Program-made: the position numbers and the translations under genes
The notes under the pieces: generated by a model
What the model was told of the DNA's origin: nothing
Database searches by the model: none
What the model saw: only the letters and a program-made list of their open reading frames with translations
From: Streptomyces sp. SBT349
GTDB taxonomy: Bacteria > Actinomycetota > Actinomycetes > Streptomycetales > Streptomycetaceae
Assembly (NCBI RefSeq): GCF_001083795.1
Contig: NZ_LAVK01000009.1
Coordinates: 1 to 52,656 of the forward strand
DNA length: 52,656 nt
Direction of reading: 5' to 3'
Part shown: in pieces, positions 41,724 to 51,129 of the stretch
Position numbering within the stretch: position 1 is the stretch's first letter
Layout: each line of letters begins with the position of its first letter

Positions 41724-42931
41724 CGGGGAGCCCCCTTCTCTCGGGTCGGGCGATGCGTGCGGTCCCGCCAGGGAAGCTCGGCGGTGATGGTGGTCGGGCC
41801 CCCGGCGGGGGAGGTGACGACGAGGACGCCGTCGACGGCGGTGAGGCGTTCGGCCAGGCCCGCGAGTCCGGAGCCCGCGGTGGCGTCGGCGCCGCCGTGG
41901 CCGTCGTCGGTGATCTGGAGCATCAGCCGGTCCCCGGCCCGCCACGCCTCCACCGCGGCCCGCCGGGCGCCGCTGTGCTTGCTCACGTTCTGGAGGAGCT
42001 CGGAGACGGTGTAGTAGGCGATGCCCTCGATGGCGGGCGCCGGGCGGGCCGGCAACTCGGCGGTGACCCGGACGGGGACGGTGCAGCGGGAGGCGACGGA
42101 GGAGAGGGCGGGGCCCAGGCCCCGGTCGGTGAGGATGGCGGGGTGGATGCCGCGGGCGAGGTCGCGGAGCTCCTGGAGGGCGAGCTTGACCTCGCCGTGG
42201 GCCTCGTCGACCATCCTGGCCGCGGTCTCCGGGTCCTCGGTGAGCTTCTCCTTGGCCAGCCCGAGATCCATGGCGAGCGCGACCAGCCGCGCCTGCGCCC
42301 CGTCGTGCAGATCCCGCTCGATCCGCCGCAGATCGGCGCTGGCGGTGTCGGTGACCGACGCGCGGTCCGTCTCCAGCTCGGCGATGCGCCGCTCCATCTC
42401 GTCCGAGGGCGACAGCAGGCCCACGACCAGCGCCCGGTCCACGTTGGTCATCCAGCGCGCGAGCCACGGCAGCGCGGGCCAGAGGAAGGTCAGCAGGCAG
42501 ATCACCGTCAGCCAGCACGTCAGCGTGGTCAGCGGCAGCCGCAGCACGAAGAACAGCGCCGAGCGCCACCCCACCGGGTCCCTCAGCCGCGCCCAGAGCC
42601 AGCCGAAGAACCCGGCGCCCCCGCGGCCAGGCAACGGGCTGGGCTCGTCCACGGTGACCCGCAGCCGGCGGCGGGCGCGGGCCCGTTCCCACGCCCCGAG
42701 GCGGCGGCAGCCGAGCAGGCCGAGGGCGAGCACGGGCAGGCCGACGACGGTGACCGACAGCAGAACGCCGACGTAGAGCCAGACCATGATGTACACGAAC
42801 GCGAGCAGGCTCAGCGGCCAGCTCCCCACCAGGTACGCGCACTCGCGCCACGTCTGCCGGGACAGCGGCGGCCGGGGAGGCGGCAGCGGCTCCGGCTCCG
42901 GGGGCGGCGCGAGGATGGGACTGCTGGTCAT
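41720..42931 (-). CDS. Sensor histidine kinase (HisKA_3), first of a tandem pair
   Basis: 403 residues. A Pro-rich cytoplasmic start, membrane helices at about 32-75 and 122-160, then HisKA_3 with H209 (RDLHDGAQ), N box and ATP lid nearly identical to the next gene. The sensor halves of the two kinases differ strongly while the catalytic halves are almost the same, so they probably sense different cues and share one regulator. First gene of the operon; its start is 184 bp from the divergent nuoA2 start. Confidence 0.93.
   Translation of the reverse strand: MTSSPILAPPPEPEPLPPPRPPLSRQTWRECAYLVGSWPLSLLAFVYIMVWLYVGVLLSVTVVGLPVLALGLLGCRRLGAWERARARRRLRVTVDEPSPLPGRGGAGFFGWLWARLRDPVGWRSALFFVLRLPLTTLTCWLTVICLLTFLWPALPWLARWMTNVDRALVVGLLSPSDEMERRIAELETDRASVTDTASADLRRIERDLHDGAQARLVALAMDLGLAKEKLTEDPETAARMVDEAHGEVKLALQELRDLARGIHPAILTDRGLGPALSSVASRCTVPVRVTAELPARPAPAIEGIAYYTVSELLQNVSKHSGARRAAVEAWRAGDRLMLQITDDGHGGADATAGSGLAGLAERLTAVDGVLVVTSPAGGPTTITAELPWRDRTHRPTREKGAPR
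42072..42338. repeat. 267-bp exact repeat, copy in the first histidine kinase
   Basis: Partner of 40759-41025. Similarity at the same offset continues with scattered mismatches toward the 3' ends of both genes (41786-41950 against 40473-40637). Confidence 0.95.
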
Positions 42932-43027
42932 GGCCCCAAGAGTGCCGGGGTGCGGAGGTGGCCGCCATGGGGTGGGTCGGTGAACGACGGTAGGGCTATC
43001 CCCACCAGTTCCAGCGCGGGCGCAGTG

Positions 43028-43056
43028 GTCACAACGGGCCCGGCACCCCCTAGACT
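43028..43056 (+). promoter_or_regulatory. Candidate promoter of the nuo2 operon
   Basis: TAGACT (43051-43056) is a good streptomycete -10 box, with GTCACA 17 bases upstream. The leader to GTG 43116 would be about 50 bases. No Rex- or iron-box-like site was seen here. Confidence 0.5.
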
Positions 43057-43115
43057 CCCGTCCAGTCGTTCCATCCCGCCCCCCTGCCCGCCCCTTTGGT
43101 CGCCGGAGGCCGATC

Positions 43116-43487
43116 GTGCCCGACTATTTCCACGGCTACGCGGTCGTCGGTCTGGTCGCGGTGGTCGGTGTGCTGTTCGTCACGGTCGCGTTCGGTGCCG
43201 CGGCGCTGCTGCGGCCCTCGGTGCCCACCGAGGAGAAGCTGCTCACCTACGAGTGCGGGGTGGACCCGGTCGGCGAGGGGTGGGCGCACACCCAGGTGCG
43301 GTACTACGTGTACGCGTTCCTGTACGTGATCTTCGCCGTGGACTCGGTGTTCCTCTTCCCCTGGGCCACGGTCTTCGACGCGGACGGCTTCGGCGCGACC
43401 ACGCTGGTGGAGATGTTCGTCTTCCTCGGATTCCTGACCGTGGGACTGCTCTACGCCTGGAAGAAGGGCGTTCTGACATGGACGTGA
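43116..43487 (+). CDS. nuoA2: Complex I-like subunit A, second cluster
   Basis: 123 residues with three membrane helices. The loop [21 protein letters not shown] and [12 protein letters not shown] correspond to NuoA marks. GGAGG precedes GTG 43116. First gene of the ten-gene nuo2 operon, which has 1-11 base overlaps or very short gaps almost throughout. Overlaps nuoB2 by 10 bases. Confidence 0.95.
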   Translation: MPDYFHGYAVVGLVAVVGVLFVTVAFGAAALLRPSVPTEEKLLTYECGVDPVGEGWAHTQVRYYVYAFLYVIFAVDSVFLFPWATVFDADGFGATTLVEMFVFLGFLTVGLLYAWKKGVLTWT

Positions 43488-44044
43488 GACCCGCGCGGCC
43501 CGCCGCGAAACTGGGGCCGCTGGCCCGCCTGGCGCCCGAGCCCATGAAGGTCGTCCTGAACTGGGGCCGCCGCTACAGCCTGTGGGTGTTCAACTTCGGC
43601 CTCGCCTGCTGCGCCATCGAGTTCATCGCGGCCTCGATGGCGCGCCACGACTTCATCAGGCTGGGCGTGATCCCGTTCGCGCCGGGGCCGAGGCAGGCCG
43701 ACCTGATGGTCGTCTCCGGCACGGTGACCGACAAGATGGCGCCCGCGGTCAAGCGGCTCTACGAGCAGATGCCCGAGCCCAAGTACGTGATCTCCTTCGG
43801 CGCCTGCTCCAACTGCGGCGGCCCCTACTGGGACTCCTACGCGGTCACCAAGGGCGTCGACCAGATCATCCCCGTGGACGTCTACGTGCCCGGCTGCCCG
43901 CCGCGCCCGGAGGCGCTGCTCCACGGCATCCTCAAGCTCCAGGAGAAGATCGCCGAGGAGTCGGTCCCCGGGCGATACGCCCCGTCCGCCCCGCCCGCGG
44001 CGCTGACCAGCCCGCTCGTCGCGCCCGAGGAGGGCGGCCGGTGA
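43478..44044 (+). CDS. nuoB2: Complex I-like subunit B, second cluster (N2 cluster)
   Basis: 188 residues. N2 ligands C44, C45, C110 and C140 are all present. The third ligand sits in GACSNCGG, adding a fifth cysteine (C113) that NuoB1 lacks (CASSGG). This variant occurs in NuoB-like proteins of ferredoxin- or F420-linked complexes as well as in some ordinary ones, so it is only suggestive. Overlaps nuoC2 by four bases. Confidence 0.95.
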   Translation: MDVRPARPAAKLGPLARLAPEPMKVVLNWGRRYSLWVFNFGLACCAIEFIAASMARHDFIRLGVIPFAPGPRQADLMVVSGTVTDKMAPAVKRLYEQMPEPKYVISFGACSNCGGPYWDSYAVTKGVDQIIPVDVYVPGCPPRPEALLHGILKLQEKIAEESVPGRYAPSAPPAALTSPLVAPEEGGR

Positions 44045-45258
44045 CGGTGGGCTGGCTGCCGGGGGAGCCGGCGGAACTCTTCGGGGAGGGCGCCGAGGCG
44101 GCCGTGGCCTACGAGGTGCTGACCGTCGACGTGCCGGCCGCCGCCTGGCAGGCCGCGCTGACCACGGCGCGCGACACGTTGGGCTGCACCTATTTCGACT
44201 GGCTGAGCGCGGTGGACGAGCCGGACACCGGCTTCAGGATCTGCGCGCACGTGGTGGCCGTCGGCACGCCGCCGCGCCGGCTGCTGCTGCGCGCCACCGT
44301 GCCGCACGAGGCGCCCTCGCTGCCGACCGCGACGGGCGTGTACGCGGGCGCCTCGTGGCACGAGCGGGAGACGCACGAGATGTTCGGCGTCGACTTCCCC
44401 GGCCACCCGGGGCTGACGCGGCTGCTGCTGCCCGACGCGTTCGAGGGCCACCCGCTGCGCAAGGACTTCGTGCTGGCGGCCCGGGTCGCGAAGGCGTGGC
44501 CGGGCGCCAAGGAGCCGGGCGAGTCCGGGCACGGCGGCCCCGCGCGCCGCAGGATCCTGCCGCCCGGGGTGCCCGACCCGAACGAGTGGGGCCCGCTCAA
44601 GGGCCAGTTGCCCGCCGGCCCCGCCCGGCGCGCCCGGAAGGCGACCGAGGCCCGCCCCCCGCGCAGGACCCGCACCACGGACGCCGCCTCGACGAGCCAG
44701 CGCACGCCGGAGAAGCCGTCGCCGCCGGAGGCGTCCCTCGAAGCCGCGACCGAGGCCCGCCCGCCGCGCAGGCCCCGCACCGCGGGCGACGGCTCGGCGA
44801 GCCGGCGCGCGGCGGAGACGCCATCGCCGCCGGAGACGCCGCCCGGGGCGTCGTCTGAAGCGTCCCTCGATGCCTCGCCGGAGGCGCCGTCCGGGGCAAC
44901 GCCCGAGGCACCGCCCGAGATGTCGTTCGAAGCGCCGCCTGGAGTGCCGTCCGAGGCGTCGTCCGGGGCGCCATTCGAAGCCGCGGCCGAGGCCCGCCCG
45001 CCGCGCAGGGCCCGCACCGCGGGCGACGGCTCGGCGAGCCGGCGCGCGGCGGAGAAGCCGTCGCCGCCGGAGGCGCCGTCCGGGGCGTCGTCTGGAGCGT
45101 CCCGCGAAGCATCGCCCGAGGCGCCGTCCGGGGCAACGCCCGAAGCCTCGCCGGAGGCGCCGCCGGAGGCATCGCCCGAGGCGGCAACGCCCGAAGCCTC
45201 GTCCGAGGCGTCCGCGTCGCGGGAGGCGCCGGGGTCCGGCGAGGGGGGGGAACGTTGA
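44041..45258 (+). CDS. nuoC2: Complex I-like subunit C, second cluster, with long repetitive tail
   Basis: 405 residues. The NuoC domain is residues 1 to about 190, with the signature [18 protein letters not shown] at 106-123 and the ending GHPLRKDF. Residues 200-405 are a Pro/Glu/Ala/Ser/Arg-rich tail with a 35-residue partial repeat and two near-identical 79-residue repeats, each opening with EARPPRR-RT and continuing with [14 protein letters not shown] units. The tail is in good streptomycete codon usage and open throughout, so it looks translated. It reaches to the nuoH2 start, exactly where a nuoD would normally stand. GTG 44041 overlaps nuoB2. Confidence 0.92.
   Translation: MTVGWLPGEPAELFGEGAEAAVAYEVLTVDVPAAAWQAALTTARDTLGCTYFDWLSAVDEPDTGFRICAHVVAVGTPPRRLLLRATVPHEAPSLPTATGVYAGASWHERETHEMFGVDFPGHPGLTRLLLPDAFEGHPLRKDFVLAARVAKAWPGAKEPGESGHGGPARRRILPPGVPDPNEWGPLKGQLPAGPARRARKATEARPPRRTRTTDAASTSQRTPEKPSPPEASLEAATEARPPRRPRTAGDGSASRRAAETPSPPETPPGASSEASLDASPEAPSGATPEAPPEMSFEAPPGVPSEASSGAPFEAAAEARPPRRARTAGDGSASRRAAEKPSPPEAPSGASSGASREASPEAPSGATPEASPEAPPEASPEAATPEASSEASASREAPGSGEGGER
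44740..45213 (+). repeat. Tandem 237-bp duplication in the nuoC2 tail
   Basis: Copy 1 is 44740-44976 and copy 2 is 44977-45213, nearly identical over the first 100 bp and degenerate afterwards. A partial copy begins near 44635 (offset 105). All unit lengths are multiples of three. Confidence 0.9.
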
Positions 45259-46214
45259 TGGACCCGCTCGACGTCGCCGTCCGGCTGCTCGCGGTGCTGC
45301 TGGCGTTCCTGCTGCTGCCGCTGCTCGTCGGGCAGAGCGAGCACAAGGTCATGGCGCACATGCAGGGCCGCGTCGGCCCCATGCACGCGGGCGGTTTCCA
45401 CGGCTGGGCCCAACTGGTCGCGGACGGCGTGAAGTTCGTCCAGAAGGAGGACACCGTCCCGGCCGGCGCCGACCGCCGCGTCTTCCAGCTGGCGCCCGCG
45501 GTCGCGCTCATCCCGTACCTGGTCGTCCTCGTCGCCATCCCCATCGGCCCCGACGGCATGGTCGGGCAGGTCCTCGACGCCGGGATCTTCTTCGTCCTCG
45601 CCGTCCTGGGCGTCGTCGTCCTCGGCTCGCTGATGGGCGGCTGGGCCTCGGCCAACAAGTACTCGCTCCTGGGCGGCCTGCGCACCGCCGCCCAGCTGAT
45701 GGCCTACGAGCTGCCGCTCCTGCTCGCCGCCGCCTCCGTCGCGATGGCCGCCGGAACGCTCTCCCTCACCGGCATCCTGGCCGAGTTCAGCTGGTGGTGG
45801 GTGCCCTGGCAGCTGGTGGGCGCGTTCGTCTTCTTCACCGCGGGCCTCGCCGAGCTGCAACGCCCGCCGTTCGACGCCCCGATCGCCGCCGAGGAGATCG
45901 TCTTCGGCGCGTACACCGAGTACTCGGGGCTGCGGTTCGCGTTCTTCCTGCTCGCCGAGTACGCCGGCATCGTCGTCCTCTCCGCGCTGACCGCCGTGCT
46001 GTTCCTCGGCGGCTGGCACGGCCCGTTCGCCGACCAGTTCGGCTGGCTGTGGATGCTGCTGAAGACCGCGGCGCTGTGCTTCCTCGTCATCTGGGCGCGG
46101 GTCGCCTGGCCGCGGCTGCGCGCCGACCAGATACAGAAGTTCGCCTGGACCGTGCTCGTGCCGCTCGCTCTCGCGCAGATCGCGCTGACCGGAACCCTCA
46201 AGGTGGTGATCTGA
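45258..46214 (+). CDS. nuoH2: Complex I-like subunit H, second cluster
   Basis: 318 residues, eight membrane helices, no long tail. Several family positions are changed: ERK-x-GPNR of NuoH1 reads EHK-x-GPMH, and the quinone-chamber loop FDxPExEx(E/D)LV reads [11 protein letters not shown], so two of three conserved acids are gone. [16 protein letters not shown] is kept. ATG 45258 is preferred to TTG 45255; a G-run provides a weak ribosome site. It directly follows nuoC2; nuoD, E, F and G are missing. Confidence 0.94.
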   Translation: MDPLDVAVRLLAVLLAFLLLPLLVGQSEHKVMAHMQGRVGPMHAGGFHGWAQLVADGVKFVQKEDTVPAGADRRVFQLAPAVALIPYLVVLVAIPIGPDGMVGQVLDAGIFFVLAVLGVVVLGSLMGGWASANKYSLLGGLRTAAQLMAYELPLLLAAASVAMAAGTLSLTGILAEFSWWWVPWQLVGAFVFFTAGLAELQRPPFDAPIAAEEIVFGAYTEYSGLRFAFFLLAEYAGIVVLSALTAVLFLGGWHGPFADQFGWLWMLLKTAALCFLVIWARVAWPRLRADQIQKFAWTVLVPLALAQIALTGTLKVVI

Positions 46215-46741
46215 TGACTCTGGGATCCGGGCTCGCCAAGGGCCTCGCCGTCACCTTCCGCGCGATGACGCGGCGCGCGGTCACCCGGCAGTACCCCGAG
46301 CGCCAGCCCGAACTGCCCTCGCGCAGCCGCGGCGTCATCGCGCTCTTCGAGGAGAACTGCACCGTCTGCATGCTCTGCGCCCGCGAGTGCCCCGACTGGT
46401 GCGTCTACATCGACTCCCACAAGGAGACCCAGCCGCCCGCCGTCCCCGGCGGCCGGGAGCGCACGCGGAACGTGCTGGACCGGTTCGCCATCGACTTCTC
46501 GCTCTGCATGTACTGCGGGATCTGCATCGACGTCTGCCCGTTCGACGCGCTCTTCTGGAGCCCGGAGTTCGAGTACGCCGAGACCGACATCCTCGACCTC
46601 ACCCACGAACGCGACCGGCTGCGGGAGTGGATGTGGACCGTCCCCGAGCCGCCGCCGCTCGACCCGGCGGCCGAGGAGCCCAAGGAGGTCGCCGCCGCGA
46701 GGAAGGCGTCCGAGCGGTCCGCCGGGCGGGAGGACGCGTGA
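46214..46741 (+). CDS. nuoI2: Complex I-like subunit I, second cluster (two [4Fe-4S])
   Basis: 175 residues. CxxCxxCxxxCP at C49, C52, C55, C59 and again at C98, C101, C104, C108. Spacing is that of NuoI, so the two-cluster wire is intact even though the NADH module is absent. Without NuoEFG this subunit would be the natural docking point for ferredoxin (known for the chloroplast NDH and archaeal Fpo-type complexes; inferred here). TGATG overlap with nuoH2. Confidence 0.95.
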   Translation: MTLGSGLAKGLAVTFRAMTRRAVTRQYPERQPELPSRSRGVIALFEENCTVCMLCARECPDWCVYIDSHKETQPPAVPGGRERTRNVLDRFAIDFSLCMYCGICIDVCPFDALFWSPEFEYAETDILDLTHERDRLREWMWTVPEPPPLDPAAEEPKEVAAARKASERSAGREDA

Positions 46742-47274
46742 GCGGTGGCAACGGCTACCTCTCGCCCTCGGGCCAGGAGGTCGTCTTCCTCCTGACCGGC
46801 CTGGTCATACTCGGCGCCGCGGTGCTGTGCGTCACCAGCAAGCAGCTGGTGCACGCCGCGCTGTGGCTGGTCGTCGCCCTCGGCGGGCTCGCCGTCCAGT
46901 ACCTGCTGCTCACCGCCGAGTTCGTCGCCTGGGTGCAGGTCCTGATCTACCTGGGCTCGGTCGTGGTGCTGCTGCTGTTCGGGCTGATGCTCACCAAGGC
47001 GCCCATCGGGCCCTCGCCCGAGGCCGACTCGAAGAACCGGCCGGTCGCGCTGGGCATCGCGCTCGCCTCGGCCGCCGTCCTGGTCACGCTCGTGGTGGAC
47101 GCGTTCCGCACGGCGTGGATCGACCTCGACACCCCGCACGGCACCTCGGAGCAGATCGGCGACAGCCTGTTCCGCGTCTGGGTGCTGCCCTTCGAGGCCC
47201 TGTCCGTGCTGCTGCTCGCCGCGCTGGTGGGCGCGATCGTGCTGTCGCGCCGACGCGGGGATGGTGAGTCCTGA
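46738..47274 (+). CDS. nuoJ2: Complex I-like subunit J, second cluster
   Basis: 178 residues with five membrane helices. [21 protein letters not shown] is helix 3 of NuoJ. It lacks the hydrophilic tail of NuoJ1. GTG 46738 overlaps nuoI2 by four bases. Confidence 0.93.
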   Translation: MSGGNGYLSPSGQEVVFLLTGLVILGAAVLCVTSKQLVHAALWLVVALGGLAVQYLLLTAEFVAWVQVLIYLGSVVVLLLFGLMLTKAPIGPSPEADSKNRPVALGIALASAAVLVTLVVDAFRTAWIDLDTPHGTSEQIGDSLFRVWVLPFEALSVLLLAALVGAIVLSRRRGDGES

Positions 47275-47639
47275 TGCATCTGGTGTACCCCGCCGTGCTG
47301 TCCGCGCTGCTGTTCTGCGTCGGCGTCTACGGCGTGCTGGCCCGCAGGAACGCCATCCTGCTGCTGATGTCGGTCGAGCTGATGCTCGCCGCCGTCAGCC
47401 TCAACCTCGTCGCGTTCGACGTCTGGCTGCGCGACACCCTGCACTCGGGGCAGGTCTTCACGCTCTTCCTGATCGCGCTCTCCGCCGCGGAGATCGGCAT
47501 CGGCCTGGCCATCGTGCTGCTCATCTACCGCAACCGCGGCGTCTCCGCGGTCGACCGGCTCACCGAGCTGCGCGAGCACGCCGGGGACGGCGCTCGCCCG
47601 GGCGGGGAGCCGGAGCGCCGCGAGAACACCGTCACGTGA
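47274..47639 (+). CDS. nuoK2: Complex I-like subunit K, second cluster
   Basis: 121 residues, three helices plus a short polar tail. The membrane glutamates are in [14 protein letters not shown] and [14 protein letters not shown] 47274 shares one base with the nuoJ2 stop. Confidence 0.94.
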   Translation: MHLVYPAVLSALLFCVGVYGVLARRNAILLLMSVELMLAAVSLNLVAFDVWLRDTLHSGQVFTLFLIALSAAEIGIGLAIVLLIYRNRGVSAVDRLTELREHAGDGARPGGEPERRENTVT

Positions 47640-47676
47640 CCGACTCACGCGCGAGCGGGGAAGCCCAGGAGAGACC

Positions 47677-49584
47677 GTGAACACCACGACCGCAGCCGTT
47701 CTCGTCCCGCTGCTGCCCTTCGCCGCCGCGGCGCTGATCCTGCTGGGCGGGCGGCGCGCACCCGGCTTCGTCAGGCCGCTGGCCGTGCTGCCCACGCTGG
47801 CCTCGGCCGCGCTGGCCGTCCTGGTCGCGGTGCGGCAGGACGGCGGCGAGCCCCTCAGGGCGGCGACGCCCCTCGCCCCCACGGGCAACGACGCGCTCCC
47901 GATCGAACTCGCCCTGCACCTCGACGGGTTCGCCGTCCTGGTCGCGGTGCTCGTCACCGTCGTCGCCGGCTGCGTCCAGCTCTACTCCACCGGCTACCTG
48001 CGCGACGACCCCCGCTACACCTCGTACGCGGCGCTGGTCTCCCTCTTCACCGCCGCGATGCTGCTCGTCGTCTACACCGACGACCTGGTGGTGCTGCTCG
48101 TCGGCTGGGAGACCATGGGCATCTGCTCCTACTTCCTGGTGGGCCACTACTGGGAGACCCCGGCCGCCCGCGCCGCGTCGCTCAAGGCGTTCCTCGTCAC
48201 CAAACTCGGCGACGTCCCGTTCCTCATCGGCATCCTGGCCCTGGCCGCCGACGCGGGAACGTTCCGCATCTCCACCATCGCGACCCGGCTCACCTCCACG
48301 CTGGCGCCCACCGAGCTCGACCACCCCACGCTCATCGCGCTGCTCCTGCTCGCCGGGGTGGCCGGCAAGTCCGCGCAGGTGCCGCTCCACACCTGGCTGC
48401 CGGACGCCATGGCGGGCCCCACGCCGGTCTCCGCCCTGATCCACGCCGCCACCATGGTCGCCGCGGGCGTCTACTTCATCGCCCGCCTGCTGCCCGTCTT
48501 CGCCGCCTCCGCCGCCGCCCTGGTGGTGCTGGCGGTCGTGGCCGCGCTCACCATGCTCGGATCCGCCGTCGCCGCCCTCGCCCAGGACGACGTCAAACGG
48601 GTCCTGGCCTACTCGACCATCGGCCAGCTCGGCTTCATGACCGGCGCCTTGGCCGTCGCCGACCGCGAGGCGGCCGTCTTCCACCTGCTCACGCACGGCG
48701 CGTTCAAGGCGCTGCTCTTCCTCGCCGCGGGCGTGCTCATCCACGGCGCGGGCACCGGCTCCCTGGCCGCCCTCTCGCGGATGCGCGGGCTCAAGCAGCG
48801 CGTGCCCGACGCCTACTGGACCATGACGATCGGACTGCTGGCGCTGGCCGCGATCCCCCCGTTCTCCGGGTTCTTCTCCAAGGAGGCCATCATCGGCGCG
48901 GCCGAGCACGCCGCGCTCGATCCGGGCCACGGCATCCCCGCCGCCGCGGGCTGGATCGTGCTCGCCGCCGGTCTGGCGACCGCGCTGCTGACCGCCGCCT
49001 ACGCCGCGAGGCTCTGGCTGGTCGCCTTCCACGACCCCGTCGGCGCCCGCGCCGAGCCGGTGCCGCCCGGCGAGGGCACGCCCCCGCAGATGTCCGCGGT
49101 GCTCTGGCTGCTGGCCGTGCCCGCCCTGGTCCTGGGCCTCGGCTACCGGGTGCTGCCCGACTGGTTCGACGGCGGCGACCTCGCGCCGACGCTCACCACC
49201 TCGGTGCTGGCCACCGGCGCCGCCGTCCTCGGCGGGGTCGTCGCCTACGCGGGCTGGCGCCGCGCCTACGAGTCCGACGGGCCCGTGGACCCCGCGCCCG
49301 CGCTGCTCGGGCGGCTGCACCGGCACGCGGCGGACGGGTTCCACCTGGACGCGGCCTACGCGGCGGCGTTCGTCCGGCCCGTGCGGGGGGCGGCCCGCCT
49401 GGTCCGTTTCCTCGACGCGGCCGTCATCGAGACCTACGTGCGCGGCGCCGGTGGCACCCCGGGGCTGCTCGGCGCCCTCACCCGCCGCGCCCAGACCGGC
49501 AACGTCCAGACCTATCTCAGCGCCCTGGTCGCCGGGGCCCTCGTGCTGGCCGTCGCCGCCGTCCTCGTCGCCGCCGGAGGGTGA
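47677..49584 (+). CDS. nuoL2: Complex I-like subunit L, second cluster
   Basis: 635 residues, antiporter-like pump with a C-terminal lateral helix. [36 protein letters not shown] and GFFSKEAII keep the glutamate and lysines of the proton channel. HTWLPDAM is the consensus form, unlike QSWLGDAM in NuoL1. GGAGAG precedes GTG 47677. Confidence 0.95.
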   Translation: MNTTTAAVLVPLLPFAAAALILLGGRRAPGFVRPLAVLPTLASAALAVLVAVRQDGGEPLRAATPLAPTGNDALPIELALHLDGFAVLVAVLVTVVAGCVQLYSTGYLRDDPRYTSYAALVSLFTAAMLLVVYTDDLVVLLVGWETMGICSYFLVGHYWETPAARAASLKAFLVTKLGDVPFLIGILALAADAGTFRISTIATRLTSTLAPTELDHPTLIALLLLAGVAGKSAQVPLHTWLPDAMAGPTPVSALIHAATMVAAGVYFIARLLPVFAASAAALVVLAVVAALTMLGSAVAALAQDDVKRVLAYSTIGQLGFMTGALAVADREAAVFHLLTHGAFKALLFLAAGVLIHGAGTGSLAALSRMRGLKQRVPDAYWTMTIGLLALAAIPPFSGFFSKEAIIGAAEHAALDPGHGIPAAAGWIVLAAGLATALLTAAYAARLWLVAFHDPVGARAEPVPPGEGTPPQMSAVLWLLAVPALVLGLGYRVLPDWFDGGDLAPTLTTSVLATGAAVLGGVVAYAGWRRAYESDGPVDPAPALLGRLHRHAADGFHLDAAYAAAFVRPVRGAARLVRFLDAAVIETYVRGAGGTPGLLGALTRRAQTGNVQTYLSALVAGALVLAVAAVLVAAGG

Positions 49585-49587
49585 TCC

Positions 49588-51129
49588 GTGATCACGCTGA
49601 ACGACACCACGACGCAGCTCCTCCTCGTCGCCATCGTGGCGCTCCCGCTGCTCGGAGCCGTGGCGGTGCTGCTGCCGAGGGTCCCGGCCTGGGCCGGCGT
49701 GGCCGTGAGCGGCGCGACCCTCGCGGGAACGCTGGTGCTGGCCGCCGCGTTCGACCACGACCACCCGGGCGCCGTCCAGGCCGAGACGGACGTCAGCTGG
49801 ATACCGGCGCTGGACGTCCGGATGCACCTGGGCGTCGACGGCATCTCGCTGCCGCTGCTGGTGCTGACCGCGCTGCTGACGTTCCTGTGCGCGCTGCACA
49901 CCCTCGTCCGGCCGCCCGAGGGGCCGCGCCCCGCGGCGTTCACCGCGTTCCTGCTGCTGCTGGAGGGCGGGACGCTGGCCACCTTCGCGGTGCTCGACCT
50001 GGTGCTGTTCTTCCTGGCGTTCGAGATGGTGCTCATCCCGATGTACTTCCTCATCGCCCGCTGGGGCGGCGCGGGACGGGAGGCGGCGGCCTGGCGCTTC
50101 GTGCTCTACACGGTCACCGGCTCGGTGGTGATGCTGCTCGGGCTGCTGCTGATCGGCCTGGAGGGCGGCACGTTCGACATGGTGGAGCTCGCGCGGGCGA
50201 ACGGGGAGGGCATCGGCCACACCACGCAGCTGATCGCCGTCCTGGCCATCGGCCTCGGGCTCGCCGTCAAGACGCCGATGTGGCCGCTGCACAGCTGGCT
50301 GCCGGACGCCCACACCGCGGCGCCCACGGCCGGGTCGGTGCTGCTGGCCGGGGTGCTGCTGAAGATGGGCACCTACGGCCTGGTGCGCATCGCCGTGCCC
50401 ATGGCGCCCGAGGGGATGGAGACGTTCGCGCCCTACCTCGGCGCGTTCGCCGTCACCGGCATCGTCTACGGGTCGCTCGCCTGCCTGGCGCTCGGGCGGC
50501 GGGGCGCGGGCGGCGACCTCAAGCGGCTGATCGCGTACTCCTCCGTCGGCCACATGGGCTTCGTGCTGCTGGGCATATCCACGCTGACGGCGACCGGCGT
50601 CAACGGGGCGCTGTTCGCGAACGTCGCGCACGGCCTCATCACGGGCCTGCTGTTCTTCCTGGTGGGGGCCCTGAAGGAACGGACGGGGTCCACCGACCTC
50701 GACCGGCTCGCGGGGGCGGGCGGCGCGGCGCTGTACGGGCGCTCGCCGCGGTTCGGCGGGGTGCTGGCGTTCGCCGCGGTGGCCTCGCTCGGGCTGCCGG
50801 GGCTCGCCGGGTTCTGGGGTGAACTCCTCACGATGATGGGCGCCTTCCACCCCGCCGACGGGCTCAGCCGCCCGGCGTTCCTCACCTATCTGGCGGTCGC
50901 CGGGTTCGGCACGCTGCTGACCGCCGCCTATCTGCTGCTGGTTGTGCGCCGGGTGTGCATGGGGGACGCGCCGGGCGCGGACGCCGCGCTGCCCGACCTG
51001 CGCGCGCACGAGTACGCCGCCTTCGCGCCCCTGGTGGCGCTGACGCTGCTGGCCGGGCTCTGGCCCGCGGTGCTGCTCGACCTGACCGATCCCGCCGTGC
51101 AGAACCTCCTGCCGGGAGCCGTCCGATGA
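49588..51129 (+). CDS. nuoM2: Complex I-like subunit M, second cluster
   Basis: 513 residues. FEMVLIPMYFLIARW holds the channel glutamate, VKTPMWPLHSWLPDAHTAAPT and LLKMGTYGLVR the lysines. GGAGGGTGA precedes GTG 49588, three bases after nuoL2. Overlaps nuoN2 by four bases. Confidence 0.95.
   Translation: MITLNDTTTQLLLVAIVALPLLGAVAVLLPRVPAWAGVAVSGATLAGTLVLAAAFDHDHPGAVQAETDVSWIPALDVRMHLGVDGISLPLLVLTALLTFLCALHTLVRPPEGPRPAAFTAFLLLLEGGTLATFAVLDLVLFFLAFEMVLIPMYFLIARWGGAGREAAAWRFVLYTVTGSVVMLLGLLLIGLEGGTFDMVELARANGEGIGHTTQLIAVLAIGLGLAVKTPMWPLHSWLPDAHTAAPTAGSVLLAGVLLKMGTYGLVRIAVPMAPEGMETFAPYLGAFAVTGIVYGSLACLALGRRGAGGDLKRLIAYSSVGHMGFVLLGISTLTATGVNGALFANVAHGLITGLLFFLVGALKERTGSTDLDRLAGAGGAALYGRSPRFGGVLAFAAVASLGLPGLAGFWGELLTMMGAFHPADGLSRPAFLTYLAVAGFGTLLTAAYLLLVVRRVCMGDAPGADAALPDLRAHEYAAFAPLVALTLLAGLWPAVLLDLTDPAVQNLLPGAVR

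Noticed and set aside
40419..42968. Single long minus-strand frame that seems to fuse both histidine kinases
   Set aside because: Its first half reads the first kinase out of frame; only the second half (from 41723) is a real protein. The true genes are separate, with an ATGA overlap.
47632..51009. Very long open frame on the minus strand (about 1,125 codons)
   Set aside because: It lies antisense to nuoL2 and nuoM2, is extremely Arg/Gly/Glu/Gln/His-rich, and exists only because high GC at third positions of the real genes removes stops on the other strand.
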